This document shows, piece after piece, positions 16,042-27,296 of a stretch of 64,000 nucleotides of DNA; positions within the stretch are counted from its first letter, which is position 1, and every line of letters begins with the position of its first letter. This DNA comes from Pseudodesulfovibrio sediminis (GTDB taxonomy: Bacteria; Desulfobacterota; Desulfovibrionia; Desulfovibrionales; Desulfovibrionaceae). Made by a program: the position numbers and the translations under genes. The notes under the pieces were generated by a model, which saw only the letters and a program-made list of their open reading frames with translations, did no database searches and had not been told where the DNA came from. The stretch is taken from the NCBI RefSeq assembly GCF_020886695.1, contig NZ_AP024485.1, forward strand, positions 3,601,001 to 3,665,000, written 5' to 3'.

Positions 16042-16672
16042 TACGGTATCGTTTGGAAGAAAGGCTGTCATACTGGTTGTGATCGGTACGGTGGCAGTCA
16101 TGTTTGTAACCAGTTTCCTCTATCGCATGAATCATCCGAATCTGTTTGTGAAAGGACAGGTGAGCAGCCAGCCGCAGGTTGAGGACCACGATCATGATGG
16201 CGACGGTACACAGGATCACGGTCCTGACAATCAAGCCATGGGAGAGGGCGGGGCCGCCATGGGGGGCGCCATGTCCCGCGTCAGAGAGTTCATGACTCGG
16301 GTTGAAACGAATCCCAATGACGTTGAAGCGCTCATTGGGCTGGGCAACTCCTTTCTCATGATGAAAGCCTGGGAGAGGGCGATTGAACCGTTGGAAAAGG
16401 CCCACGCATTGGAGCCGCAGAATGTCAATGTCCTCAAAGGGACAGGCATCGCGTATTTTAATACAGAAAAATATGAACAGGCCGCAGAGGCCTACGAAGC
16501 GATCCTGAAAATTGACGGTAACGATACTCTGGCTCTTTTCAATTTAGGCGTAATTAACAAACATTATTTCAAAAAATCAGCTGTTGCCAAAACTTATTTC
16601 GAGAAGGTCCTGGCTTTGGAAAAACAAGATGCGGAAATGATAAAGCTGGCACGTCAAGAGCTCGAAAAATAA
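16031..16672 (+). CDS. CcmI-like membrane-anchored TPR protein
   Basis: A 213-residue protein with one N-terminal membrane helix (residues 11-30), a His/Asp/Gly-rich linker (DHDHDGDGTQDHG) and about three TPR repeats (residues 85-205). The start at 16031 overlaps the ccmD stop and has GGGAG upstream; a longer frame from 15920 would be read out of ccmD. In Ccm systems the TPR protein CcmI (or the CcmH C-terminus) delivers apocytochromes. By position and fold this one likely does the same, although it lacks a CcmH domain. The metal-binding look of the linker is unexplained. Confidence 0.78.
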   Translation: MTASTVSFGRKAVILVVIGTVAVMFVTSFLYRMNHPNLFVKGQVSSQPQVEDHDHDGDGTQDHGPDNQAMGEGGAAMGGAMSRVREFMTRVETNPNDVEALIGLGNSFLMMKAWERAIEPLEKAHALEPQNVNVLKGTGIAYFNTEKYEQAAEAYEAILKIDGNDTLALFNLGVINKHYFKKSAVAKTYFEKVLALEKQDAEMIKLARQELEK

Positions 16673-16859
16673 ATTACATGGAAATACAGTTGGTTAATCC
16701 GTCAGAAGAACAGGCGGATATAATTGACAAGAAGAGTAAAATAAATACAATGGCTCATTCCGCAATGAAATCGTCAGGGAAGCGGTCTTTTGCGGGAGTG
16801 TCTGCTTTTTTTGCATACTCAAGTGTTAGTGAACCTTATACATTTTTAGGAGAGATAGT

Positions 16860-17978
16860 ATGAGAATCAAATTGACCCTGATCGCTCTGTGTTTTGCCAT
16901 GGTGGCCATGCTGGCCGGTTGTGGCGAACCCCAGGAAAAGAAACTTGTTCTTGGTGTTGCTGGCGCTCATTCCGGCGACCTGGCTTCGTATGGACTGCCC
17001 AGCGTCAACGCCGCCAAACTTGTGGCCGCCAAGATCAACGCTGCCGGCGGTGTCAATGGCATGATGGTCGAAGTTGTTGCACAGGACGACCAGTGCAAGC
17101 CCGAGCTGGCCACTAACGCTGCTACCAAGATGGTTTCCGACGACGTGAAGATTGTTCTCGGTCATATTTGTTCCGGTGCTACCAAATCCGCTCTGCCCAT
17201 CTATCTGGATGGCAAGATCGTTGTCATGTCTCCTTCCGCCACCAACCCGCCGCTGACACAGTCCGGCGAGTACCCGAACTTCTTCCGTACCATCGCTCCT
17301 GACGACGCTCAGGCTCTGCTGGAAGTAGAGTTCGCCAAAAAACTCGGCCTGACCAAGATCGCCGTCATTCACGACAAGGGCGACTATGGTAAGGGCTTTG
17401 CCTCTTTTTGCAAGCAGTTCATTGAAGCTGATCCCGCAGTCGAAGTCGTCTTGTTCGAAGGCGTGACTCCCGGCGCAGTGGATTACTCCGCTGTTGTCCA
17501 GAAAATCAAAGGTTCCGGCGCTGACGGCGTGATCTTCGGTGGATACCACCCCGAAGCTTCCAAGATCGTTACCGGCATGCGCAAGAAGGATCTCGTTATT
17601 CCTTTCCTGTCTGATGACGGCGTGAAGGACGATACGTTCATCAAGGTCGCAGGCAAGTACGCCGAAGGCGTCTACGCAACCGGTCCCAAGGATCTGTCCT
17701 CCCTGCCCATGAATCAGGAAGCTGTTAAGGCTCACAAGGACGAGTACGGCGAAGACCCGGGTCCGTTCTTCTCCCAGGCGTATGCTGCTGCCCAGGCTCT
17801 GCTGGCCGCAGTCGAAGCTGCCGATTCCACCGATTACGACAAGGTTGTTGACGCACTGCATAACAACTACGTTGAAACCGCTGTTGGCAAGATCAAGTTC
17901 GACTCCAAGGGCGATGCCGAAGGCGTTGGCTTCTCAGTTTATCAGGTCAAAGACGGCAAGTACACGGAAGTTAAGTAG
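16860..17978 (+). CDS. livK: Branched-chain amino acid ABC transporter, lipoprotein binding subunit
   Basis: A 372-residue periplasmic-binding protein of the Leu/Ile/Val type (two Rossmann-like lobes). A signal peptide ends in the lipobox LAGC (residues 18-21), so it should be anchored to the membrane by a lipid rather than free. Domain features such as GVAGAHSGDLASYG, VLGHICSGATKSA and FFRTIAPDD match the family. AGGAGAG precedes the ATG by about 6 nt, and TATACA (about 16,835) is a possible -10. It heads livKHMGF; the stem-loop after it probably makes livK mRNA more abundant than the rest. Exact substrate is not provable from sequence. Confidence 0.93.
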   Translation: MRIKLTLIALCFAMVAMLAGCGEPQEKKLVLGVAGAHSGDLASYGLPSVNAAKLVAAKINAAGGVNGMMVEVVAQDDQCKPELATNAATKMVSDDVKIVLGHICSGATKSALPIYLDGKIVVMSPSATNPPLTQSGEYPNFFRTIAPDDAQALLEVEFAKKLGLTKIAVIHDKGDYGKGFASFCKQFIEADPAVEVVLFEGVTPGAVDYSAVVQKIKGSGADGVIFGGYHPEASKIVTGMRKKDLVIPFLSDDGVKDDTFIKVAGKYAEGVYATGPKDLSSLPMNQEAVKAHKDEYGEDPGPFFSQAYAAAQALLAAVEAADSTDYDKVVDALHNNYVETAVGKIKFDSKGDAEGVGFSVYQVKDGKYTEVK

Positions 17979-18002
17979 TTATTGACTCTTAACCGCATTT
18001 AA

Positions 18003-18040
18003 CCAGGGGACGGGCGTTTGCCCGTCCCCTGGATTTATTT
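18003..18040 (+). terminator. Stem-loop between livK and livH (partial terminator / mRNA stabiliser)
   Basis: A perfect 13-bp stem, CCAGGGGACGGGC and its complement, with GTTT loop, is followed by ATTTATTT rather than a pure T run. Placed 25 nt after livK and before livH, it fits the known pattern of higher expression of binding protein than of permease genes. Confidence 0.75.
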
Positions 18041-18061
18041 AATGAACAGGATTTCATCATA

Positions 18062-18964
18062 ATGGAATATTTCCTCGAGCTGTTTTTGGGAGGCCTGACC
18101 CGCGGGAGCATCTATGCTCTCATCGCCCTTGGCTATACCATGGTCTACGGCATTATCGAGCTCATCAACTTCGCCCACGGCGAGATTTACATGATCGGTG
18201 CCTTTACCGGGTTGATTGTTGCTGGTTTGTTGACCATGTACGGTTTTCCCGGAATTTCCATTCTGGCCATAGCGCTTATCTGTGCCATCATCTGGTCTGC
18301 TGCATATGGTTTCACCATAGAAAAAGTCGCCTATAAGCCCCTGCGTGGTGCTCCGCGGCTTTCCCCGCTTATTTCCGCCATCGGCATGTCCATTTTTCTT
18401 CAGAACTACGTCATGCTCGCACAGACTTCTGACTTTCTGCCTTTCCCGGAACTTGTTCCCGAGTTCGAGTTCATGAAAGGGGCTGGCAGCATTATGAGTT
18501 CGTCGGAGCTGGTAATCATCGCGATGACCGTCCTGTCCTGTATCGGGCTGACGCTGTTCATCAAGTTCACCAAGCTCGGCAAGGCCATGCGTGCCACTGC
18601 ACAGAATCGCAAGATGGCCATGCTCGTCGGCATCAATGTCGATATGGTTATTTCGGCGACGTTCGTTATCGGTTCATCTCTGGCTGCCGTGGGTGGCGTG
18701 CTCATCGCTTCGCACATCGGTCAGATCAATTATTACATCGGCTTCATTGCAGGTATCAAGGCATTCACTGCTGCTGTTCTGGGTGGTATCGGCTCCATCC
18801 CGGGCGCCATGCTCGGTGCGCTTGTTCTTGGTCTGACCGAGGCATTCGCCACCGGCTATGTCTCTTCCGACTATGAAGACGTGTTCGCGTTCTGCTTGTT
18901 GGTGCTTATCCTGATTTTCAGGCCGTCGGGCATCATGGGCAAGGAAAAGACCCAAAAGGTCTAG
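18062..18964 (+). CDS. livH: Branched-chain amino acid ABC permease LivH
   Basis: A 300-residue inner-membrane permease with about eight helices. The N-terminal GLTRGSIYALIALGYTMVYG and INFAHGEIYMIGAF are highly characteristic of LivH. The C-terminal AAVLGGIGSIPGAMLGA is the EAA-like cytoplasmic loop that contacts the ATPase. It pairs with LivM to form the channel for substrate delivered by LivK. It is separated from livM by 46 nt. Confidence 0.95.
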   Translation: MEYFLELFLGGLTRGSIYALIALGYTMVYGIIELINFAHGEIYMIGAFTGLIVAGLLTMYGFPGISILAIALICAIIWSAAYGFTIEKVAYKPLRGAPRLSPLISAIGMSIFLQNYVMLAQTSDFLPFPELVPEFEFMKGAGSIMSSSELVIIAMTVLSCIGLTLFIKFTKLGKAMRATAQNRKMAMLVGINVDMVISATFVIGSSLAAVGGVLIASHIGQINYYIGFIAGIKAFTAAVLGGIGSIPGAMLGALVLGLTEAFATGYVSSDYEDVFAFCLLVLILIFRPSGIMGKEKTQKV

Positions 18965-19010
18965 CCCCGAATTTACCTATACAAGCATAAGGCTATGTAA
19001 GGAATGTATT

Positions 19011-20300
19011 GTGAGTGAAACAACAAAAAGTGAAAATCAGAGCTTCCTGAATTTCTTCCTGACCGCTGGGTGCGACAGTTTCGCCCATGCGATCAAGAAG
19101 TCATTCCTGGCTGCTGTCTGGTTCGCTTTCCTGACCTTTCCGATCCTGGTAATCAAGGTCAACACCATTCAGAACACCGTGGTGTGGCATTGGCAGAAGA
19201 TCGGCTATATGGCTCTGGCAATCTTTTTCGGTTCATTTGTCTGGCGTTGGCTCCTGGCTCGCAAGGAACTCAAGGAAGATGCAACCAAGAAGGAATCCAG
19301 AGGCGAAGCGTTGCTGACCAAGATACAGTCCAACAACACGCTGAAGTTCGGCGCTTTGGCTGTTCTCGGATTGATCGCCGTTCTTTTCCCGCAGGTTTCA
19401 AGCCTGTATCAGACAAATATCATGATCTCCTGTCTGGTCTATGTGGTGCTTGGACTGGGACTGAACATCGTTGTCGGCCTAGCCGGTCTGCTCGACCTGG
19501 GCTATGTGGCCTTCTACGCCATTGGAGCCTATGCCTACGCCTTGTGCAACATGCATTGGGGCATCGGTTTCTGGTTCATGCTGCCTGTTGGGGCATTGTT
19601 CGGCGCGCTCCTTGGTCTCCTGCTCGGTTTTCCTGTCCTGCGACTTCGTGGCGACTATCTGGCCATCGTCACATTGGGCTTTGGTGAGATAATCCGACTG
19701 GTGCTTGAAAACTGGGGCGACGTCACCATGGGCCCCTCCGGCATCTCTTCCATCGCTCGTCCCGATTTTTTTGGCATCAAGTTCAGCATTAGCGGTTCCA
19801 CTACGTATATGTACTATATAATGGTCGGCCTTATGGTTTTTACCATCTTCTGCGTCAACCGCCTGCAGAACTCCCGGATCGGACGAGCCTGGCTGGCTCT
19901 GCGTGAGGACGAAATAGCCTGTCAGGCCATGGGCATCGACAAGGTGAAGACCAAGCTCATGGCTTTTGCTCTGGGTGCCACATGGGCCGGTATGGCCGGT
20001 GTGATCTTTGCCGCCAAGACGACCTTCGTCAATCCGGCTTCTTTTACGTTCTGGGAATCGGCCATCATCCTGTCCATCGTCGTCATCGGCGGCATGGGCT
20101 CCATTCGCGGGGTTATCGCGGGAGCGGTCATCCTCATCCTGGTGCCTGAATACCTGCGTGACTTTGCCCAATTCAGGATGCTCCTGTTTGGTGCGATCAT
20201 GGTTCTGGTCATGGTTTTCAGGCCGCAGGGGCTGATCAGCGCCAAGCGCAAGATCTATGAATATACAGCATCAAAAACTGCGAGTGCAGCCAATGAATAA
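19011..20300 (+). CDS. livM: Branched-chain amino acid ABC permease LivM, N-terminally extended
   Basis: A 429-residue permease beginning at GTG 19011 (AAGGAATG upstream). The LivM core starts near residue 120 (LIAVLFPQVSS) with GLNIVVGLAGLLDLGYVAFYAIGAY; SIVVIGGMGSIRGVIAGA is the ATPase-contact loop. About 115 extra N-terminal residues precede it, containing two more hydrophobic segments (residues 28-48 and 60-80) and a charged linker (RKELKEDATKKESRGEA). Extended LivM proteins also occur in enterobacteria. The stop overlaps livG by 8 nt. Confidence 0.94.
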   Translation: MSETTKSENQSFLNFFLTAGCDSFAHAIKKSFLAAVWFAFLTFPILVIKVNTIQNTVVWHWQKIGYMALAIFFGSFVWRWLLARKELKEDATKKESRGEALLTKIQSNNTLKFGALAVLGLIAVLFPQVSSLYQTNIMISCLVYVVLGLGLNIVVGLAGLLDLGYVAFYAIGAYAYALCNMHWGIGFWFMLPVGALFGALLGLLLGFPVLRLRGDYLAIVTLGFGEIIRLVLENWGDVTMGPSGISSIARPDFFGIKFSISGSTTYMYYIMVGLMVFTIFCVNRLQNSRIGRAWLALREDEIACQAMGIDKVKTKLMAFALGATWAGMAGVIFAAKTTFVNPASFTFWESAIILSIVVIGGMGSIRGVIAGAVILILVPEYLRDFAQFRMLLFGAIMVLVMVFRPQGLISAKRKIYEYTASKTASAANE

Positions 20301-21079
20301 CCCAGTCTTGAACGTCAACTCCGTCTCCAAGGACTTCGGCGGCATCCGTGCTCTTGATGAAGTCAATCTGGTTGTGGGCGACAAGGAGATCGTGGCGCTT
20401 ATCGGTCCCAACGGAGCCGGAAAGACCACCTTTTTCAACTGCATTACCGGTATCTATACTCCCACGTCAGGGGACGTCTCCATCGACCCCAAGGCCGAGG
20501 GAAAAACTGTGCGTATCAACGGCAGAAAGCCCAACATCGTTACTGAGCTGGGCATGGCCCGCACCTTTCAGAATATCCGTCTTTTCCACTCCATGACCGC
20601 CCTGGAAAATGTCATGATCGGTACGCATTGCCGTACCAAGTCATCCATTTGGGGAGCCATTTCCCGCAACAAGGCAACGCGGCAGGAAGAGCAAGCCGTT
20701 ATTCAACGCGCCTATGAATTGCTGAAGTTGGTGGATCTGGAAGAGTACGTCAATGAGTTGGCGTCCAATATTCCCTATGGCAAGCAGCGGCGGCTTGAGA
20801 TCGCCCGCGCCCTGGCCACCGACCCCTTCCTGCTGTTGCTTGACGAACCCGCAGCAGGCATGAACCCGCAGGAAACATTGGAACTGGAACAGCTCATCAC
20901 GGATATTCGTCAGCAATTCAACATTTCCATCATGCTTATCGAGCACGACATGAAAATGGTCATGAGTATGTCAGACCGCATTTACGTTCTTGATTACGGG
21001 CGTATGATCGCAGATGGCACGCCTCAGGAAATCGCCGAGAACCCGGCTGTTATCAAAGCATATCTCGGGGAGGACGACG

Positions 21080-21087
<8 letters not shown>
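20293..21087 (+). CDS. livG: Branched-chain amino acid ABC transporter ATPase LivG
   Basis: A 264-residue ABC ATPase with Walker A GPNGAGKTT, the LivG-type loop ARTFQNIRLFHSMTALENVMIG, the signature IPYGKQRRLEIARAL (atypical of standard LSGGQ, as usual in LivG) and Walker B LLLLDEPAAGMNP. ATG 20293 overlaps the livM stop (ATGAATAA); an in-frame ATG at 20257 inside livM is less likely. It overlaps livF by 8 nt. It provides one of the two ATPase halves of the transporter. Confidence 0.95.
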
Positions 21088-23319
<2,232 letters not shown>

Positions 23320-23391
23320 CCATCTCGGTGCGGCACTGAGGGAAGTTAATTCATCTTTTCATTTCTTCCATTGTGAATTAGAGAGAAATAC

Positions 23392-24936
23392 ATGCACGAC
23401 AATAGAATTCTTATATTAGATTTTGGCAGTCAGTTCACCCAGCTTATTGCGCGCCGAGTGCGCGAGGCTGGCGTGTACTCCGAGATTCATCCCTGTAACG
23501 TCGATCCCGAACGAGTGAAGGCATTCAAGCCGTCCGCGCTGATTTTGTCAGGCGGGCCGTCTTCCGTACTGGAAGGCGGATGCCCGGCGCTGAACATGGA
23601 TTACCTTGAAATGGGTATCCCTGTCCTCGGCATCTGCTACGGCATGCAGCTGCTGGCACACAATATGGGCGGCAAGGTCGTGGCTTCCACGGACCGCGAA
23701 TATGGCCGAGCCCAGTTCACTCCTCAAAACGACTGCGTTCTGTTCGAAGGCATCGAAGAGAAGGACAACCTCACGGTCTGGATGTCGCATGGTGATCGTG
23801 TTGAAGGACTGCCGGAAGGCTTTGTCCCCATGGGCAAGACCGATTCCATCGAGTTCGGGGCCATGGGCAATGTCGACAAGAAAATTTATGCCCTCCAGTT
23901 TCACCCCGAAGTGGCGCACACCACTGGCGGCGCGACCATTATCCAGAACTTCCTGTTCAAGGTCGCCAACCTGGAGCCTTCCTGGTCCATGGAGTCTTTT
24001 GTCGAGACCTCCATCGAGGACCTCAAGAAGCAGGTGGGCGATGCCAAGGTCGTTCTTGGTCTGTCCGGTGGCATCGACTCCACCGTGGCGGCCGTGATGC
24101 TGCACCGGGCCATCGGTGCAAATCTGCACTGCATTTTTGTGGATAACGGCCTGCTTCGGATGGGCGAGAAGGAAGAGGTCATCGGGTTCCTTGCCGAACA
24201 CTTCGACCTGAACGTCAAACTGGTGGATGCCGCTGATGAATTCCTGAACGACCTGAAGGGCGTTGAGGACCCGGAGAAGAAGCGCAAGATCATCGGCTAC
24301 AAGTTCATCGAGGTCTTTGATCGTGAAGCCAAGGCCATTGAAGGCGTTGAGTTCCTTGGTCAGGGCACCCTGTACCCGGATGTCATCGAGTCCGAATCCT
24401 TCAAGGGGCCCTCGGCGGTGATCAAATCCCACCACAACGTGGGTGGATTGCCGGAGAAGATGAACCTCAAGCTGGTCGAACCCCTGCGTGAACTGTTCAA
24501 GGACGAAGTACGCCGCGCCGCCTACGAGCTGGGGCTGCCCGAGCATATCATCTGGCGTCAGCCGTTCCCCGGCCCGGGCCTGTCCATCCGTATCATCGGA
24601 GAGGTCACCGAAGAGCGTCTGGAAATTCTGCGTCTGGCTGATCGCATCGTGCAGAACGAGATGGTCGCCTCTGATTGGTATCGTAAGGTGTGGCAGGGTT
24701 TTGCCGTGCTGCTGCCGCTCAAGACCGTGGGTGTCATGGGTGATGATCGCACCTATGAGAACGTCATTGCCCTGCGCATTGTCGATTCTCTGGATGCCAT
24801 GACCGCTGACTGGTCCAGACTGCCGAGCGATATACTCGCACGCATGTCCAACCGGATCATCAACGAGGTCAAGGGTGTTAACCGCGTAGTTTTGGATATA
24901 TCCTCCAAGCCGCCGAGCACCATTGAGTGGGAATAG
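23392..24936 (+). CDS. guaA: GMP synthase (glutamine-hydrolysing)
   Basis: A 514-residue two-domain enzyme converting XMP to GMP. The N-terminal class I glutamine amidotransferase has the nucleophile in GICYGMQLL and the His-Glu pair in FHPEV. The ATP pyrophosphatase domain has the P-loop LSGGIDSTV (near residue 222), and the C-terminal dimerisation domain ends in KPPSTIEWE, typical of GuaA. AGAGAGAAA precedes the ATG. It forms an operon with guaB. Confidence 0.98.
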   Translation: MHDNRILILDFGSQFTQLIARRVREAGVYSEIHPCNVDPERVKAFKPSALILSGGPSSVLEGGCPALNMDYLEMGIPVLGICYGMQLLAHNMGGKVVASTDREYGRAQFTPQNDCVLFEGIEEKDNLTVWMSHGDRVEGLPEGFVPMGKTDSIEFGAMGNVDKKIYALQFHPEVAHTTGGATIIQNFLFKVANLEPSWSMESFVETSIEDLKKQVGDAKVVLGLSGGIDSTVAAVMLHRAIGANLHCIFVDNGLLRMGEKEEVIGFLAEHFDLNVKLVDAADEFLNDLKGVEDPEKKRKIIGYKFIEVFDREAKAIEGVEFLGQGTLYPDVIESESFKGPSAVIKSHHNVGGLPEKMNLKLVEPLRELFKDEVRRAAYELGLPEHIIWRQPFPGPGLSIRIIGEVTEERLEILRLADRIVQNEMVASDWYRKVWQGFAVLLPLKTVGVMGDDRTYENVIALRIVDSLDAMTADWSRLPSDILARMSNRIINEVKGVNRVVLDISSKPPSTIEWE

Positions 24937-24967
24937 AGATTAAACTGCCTTTGAAGAGGACGCATAC

Positions 24968-25321
24968 ATGTTTGGAATTGGCGGACCTGAATTACTGATT
25001 ATCTGCCTTGTGGCACTTGTTGTCATCGGCCCCAAAAAATTGCCCGAGATGCTCAGATCCCTGGGTAAGGGGGTGGCAGAGTTTAAGCGCGTGGGCAATG
25101 ATGTGAAGTCTACCCTGGACGACGAGGTTACCAAGGCTGAAGCGGAAGCGCGCAAGCGAGAAGTGGAAGAAGAATTGGCCCGTCGCAAGGCGGAAAAAGC
25201 CGAAGCTGAAGCTGGGACCGCCACGGCGGAGACTGAAACGGCCGAAGCCGAGCCGGTCGAGACCCCGGTCGATGCAGCCGCTCAACCCGCGAATGGTGAT
25301 TCAGACGAGCAAAAGGCTTAA
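24968..25321 (+). CDS. tatB: Sec-independent protein translocase TatB
   Basis: A 117-residue TatA/B-family protein. The N-terminal membrane helix MFGIGGPELLIICLVALVVI carries the polar Glu at residue 8 that marks TatB, followed by the GP hinge (GPKKLPEMLRSLGKGVAEFKR) and a long amphipathic, Glu/Lys-rich helix. The tail is rich in Ala, Glu and Thr. TatB and the adjacent TatC form the receptor for twin-arginine signal peptides. TatA is not in this window. It lies 31 nt after guaA, so shared transcription is possible. Confidence 0.9.
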   Translation: MFGIGGPELLIICLVALVVIGPKKLPEMLRSLGKGVAEFKRVGNDVKSTLDDEVTKAEAEARKREVEEELARRKAEKAEAEAGTATAETETAEAEPVETPVDAAAQPANGDSDEQKA

Positions 25322-25327
25322 GATCGC

Positions 25328-26602
25328 ATGAGTTCCGAAAAAGACGATGTGAAAGTGACCCCGGATGAGGAACAGACCGTTGATTCCTCGTCCGCGTCAC
25401 AGATAGATCCTGACGACGATCCCTCTCTCATGGATGCGGATATTCCCGTTGTTTCTGAGGAGGAGTTGGCGCAGGCTGAAGAGAACATGGCCGAAGCCGG
25501 TTCCGGTGGCGGCGGTGGTGACACGCCTGTGGACGGGAGCGTACCCGTGCTCGACGATGACGATCCCCAAGAGGACGACGGAAGTAATGACGACGAAGAG
25601 GAGTCGGAAGATGAAGGCGAGGGCGCACAGATGTCCCTGCTTGATCATCTCGGCGAACTTCGGTCGCGTTTGATGCGCAGTTTCTTCGCCGTGGTTGTCG
25701 GTATGCTTGCTTGTTACAGTTACGCCGAGCAGATGTTTGACATCCTCATGGCGCCCATGATCGAGGTTTTCAAGGAACAGGCTGCTAACAATCCGTTGTT
25801 GACGCAGGCCTTTTATGATGATTTCGGTCGTGTCCTGACCGAGATGCTTGCCGATAAGGGGTTCCAGCACACGGAGCAGATCCAGGTGTTCATGGACGCT
25901 TTGCAGCAGGCGCTCATGCAGGTCGCGCAGTCGGGGCATTTTCAGTATACCTATCCGGCAGAAGCGTTCTTTTCGCATATCAAGATTGCGATCGTGGCAG
26001 GTATCTTCCTTGTCAGTCCGTATATATTCGCTCAGATATGGGGTTTCATCGCACCGGGACTGTATGCCCATGAGCGCAAATGGATGGTCCCCATGGCCAT
26101 CATTTCCGCCGTGTTCTTTACGTCTGGTGCCCTGTTCGGCTATTTTGTCGTTTTCCCCTTTGGGTTCGAGTTCTTTGCAGGCTTTTCTACAGCCGGTATC
26201 GCATTTACACCCAAGTTGAATGAATATCTGAGTTTTTGTCTGAAATTGCTGTTCGCGTTCGGGTTCGTCTTTGAACTTCCGTTATTCATATTCTTCCTGG
26301 CTCGCTTGGGCATAGTCTCCTCCAAGGGGCTCAGAAGGAAGCGCAAGTATGCCATCCTCACCGGGTTCATACTGGCTGCCATCCTGACACCGCCTGATCC
26401 CTTTACCCAGTGTCTCATGGCTGGACCGCTTATTCTCCTGTACGAGCTTGGAATCTGGCTGGCTTTCTTCTTCGGTAAAAAGGAGAAACGTCACCTCAAG
26501 AAGCAGGAAGAGGAAGAGGCCCGACTTCAAGCTGAAAGGGATGCCGTGGCTGAAGAAGCTGAGACGGATGACCAAGCGGAAAGCGAAAAAGAAAAAGCCT
26601 AA
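25328..26602 (+). CDS. tatC: Sec-independent protein translocase TatC, with long acidic N-terminal extension
   Basis: A 424-residue TatC, against about 250-260 in most bacteria. Residues 1-101 are a low-complexity acidic extension (Asp/Glu/Ser and a poly-Gly stretch). The core starts at SLLDHLGELRSRL, and PYIFAQIWGFIAPGLYAHERKW is the conserved cytoplasmic-loop region. The first periplasmic loop (about residues 134-214) is about 50 residues longer than in E. coli. The C-terminus after the sixth helix is a charged coiled-coil-like tail. TatC binds Tat signal peptides with TatB, encoded 6 nt upstream. In sulfate reducers the Tat path exports hydrogenases and other cofactor-bearing proteins. Confidence 0.94.
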   Translation: MSSEKDDVKVTPDEEQTVDSSSASQIDPDDDPSLMDADIPVVSEEELAQAEENMAEAGSGGGGGDTPVDGSVPVLDDDDPQEDDGSNDDEEESEDEGEGAQMSLLDHLGELRSRLMRSFFAVVVGMLACYSYAEQMFDILMAPMIEVFKEQAANNPLLTQAFYDDFGRVLTEMLADKGFQHTEQIQVFMDALQQALMQVAQSGHFQYTYPAEAFFSHIKIAIVAGIFLVSPYIFAQIWGFIAPGLYAHERKWMVPMAIISAVFFTSGALFGYFVVFPFGFEFFAGFSTAGIAFTPKLNEYLSFCLKLLFAFGFVFELPLFIFFLARLGIVSSKGLRRKRKYAILTGFILAAILTPPDPFTQCLMAGPLILLYELGIWLAFFFGKKEKRHLKKQEEEEARLQAERDAVAEEAETDDQAESEKEKA

Positions 26603-26609
26603 GAGTAGT

Positions 26610-26656
26610 ACCGGGCAGATGAGCCAAGTTGGCGACATCTGCCCGGTTTATTTTTC
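26610..26656 (+). terminator. Intrinsic terminator after tatC
   Basis: ACCGGGCAGATG and CATCTGCCCGGT form a 12-bp stem, followed by TTATTTTTC. It starts 8 nt after the tatC stop. Confidence 0.85.
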
Positions 26657-26714
26657 TAGAGAATTCCTATAGAGAAATGGGTGAAGGAATTTTACAGGTT
26701 GAAAGGAGTGCGTC

Positions 26715-27296
26715 ATGCGCCAGGCCAAGGTGGTTCGTACCACCAATGAAACGGATATTAGTTTGACCCTGACCCTGGAAGGCGAGGGCAAGGTGAATGT
26801 GGATACCGGCATCGGTTTTGCCGACCACATGCTCACCCTGTGCGCGTTCTGGGCCGGATTTGATCTCGACCTGACCTGCAAGGGCGATCTTGAGATCGAT
26901 ACTCACCATACTCTTGAAGATATCGGGCTGTGCCTGGGGCAGGCCCTGAGCGAAGCGCTTGGGGACAAGGCGGGTATCAATCGTGTAGCTTCGGCAAAGG
27001 TCCCCATGGATGAGGCTTTGTGTGAAGTTGTCATTGATATTTCCGGTCGTCCCTATATAGTGTATGACGATGCGCTTCTGCCGGATATCATTGCCGGAGA
27101 CGAGAAAGACGTCTGGCGCGAATTCCTCAAATCTTTCGCATTCAAGACGGGCATGAACCTGCACGTCAAATATGAGCATGGTCAAAACGGCCATCACCTT
27201 CTGGAAGGCGCTTTCAAAGCCTTGGGTCTGGCCTTGGCAAAGGCCGTGACCGTCGGCAGAAAGGGTGTTTCCAGCACCAAAGGGAGTCTCGACTAA
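26715..27296 (+). CDS. hisB: Imidazoleglycerol-phosphate dehydratase
   Basis: A 193-residue single-function HisB catalysing dehydration of imidazole-glycerol phosphate in histidine synthesis. Metal-binding motifs are seen in [13 protein letters not shown] (DHM), [16 protein letters not shown], and the C-terminal repeat [15 protein letters not shown]. The family's first motif R-x-T-x-E-T is present near the start. GAAAGGAG precedes the ATG. The stop overlaps the next gene's start (TAATG). Confidence 0.97.
   Translation: MRQAKVVRTTNETDISLTLTLEGEGKVNVDTGIGFADHMLTLCAFWAGFDLDLTCKGDLEIDTHHTLEDIGLCLGQALSEALGDKAGINRVASAKVPMDEALCEVVIDISGRPYIVYDDALLPDIIAGDEKDVWREFLKSFAFKTGMNLHVKYEHGQNGHHLLEGAFKALGLALAKAVTVGRKGVSSTKGSLD

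Noticed and set aside
16678-16863. A 61-codon frame between the CcmI-like gene and livK
   Set aside because: No ribosome site, no recognisable motif, and it overlaps the livK start; it is more likely the leader of the liv operon.
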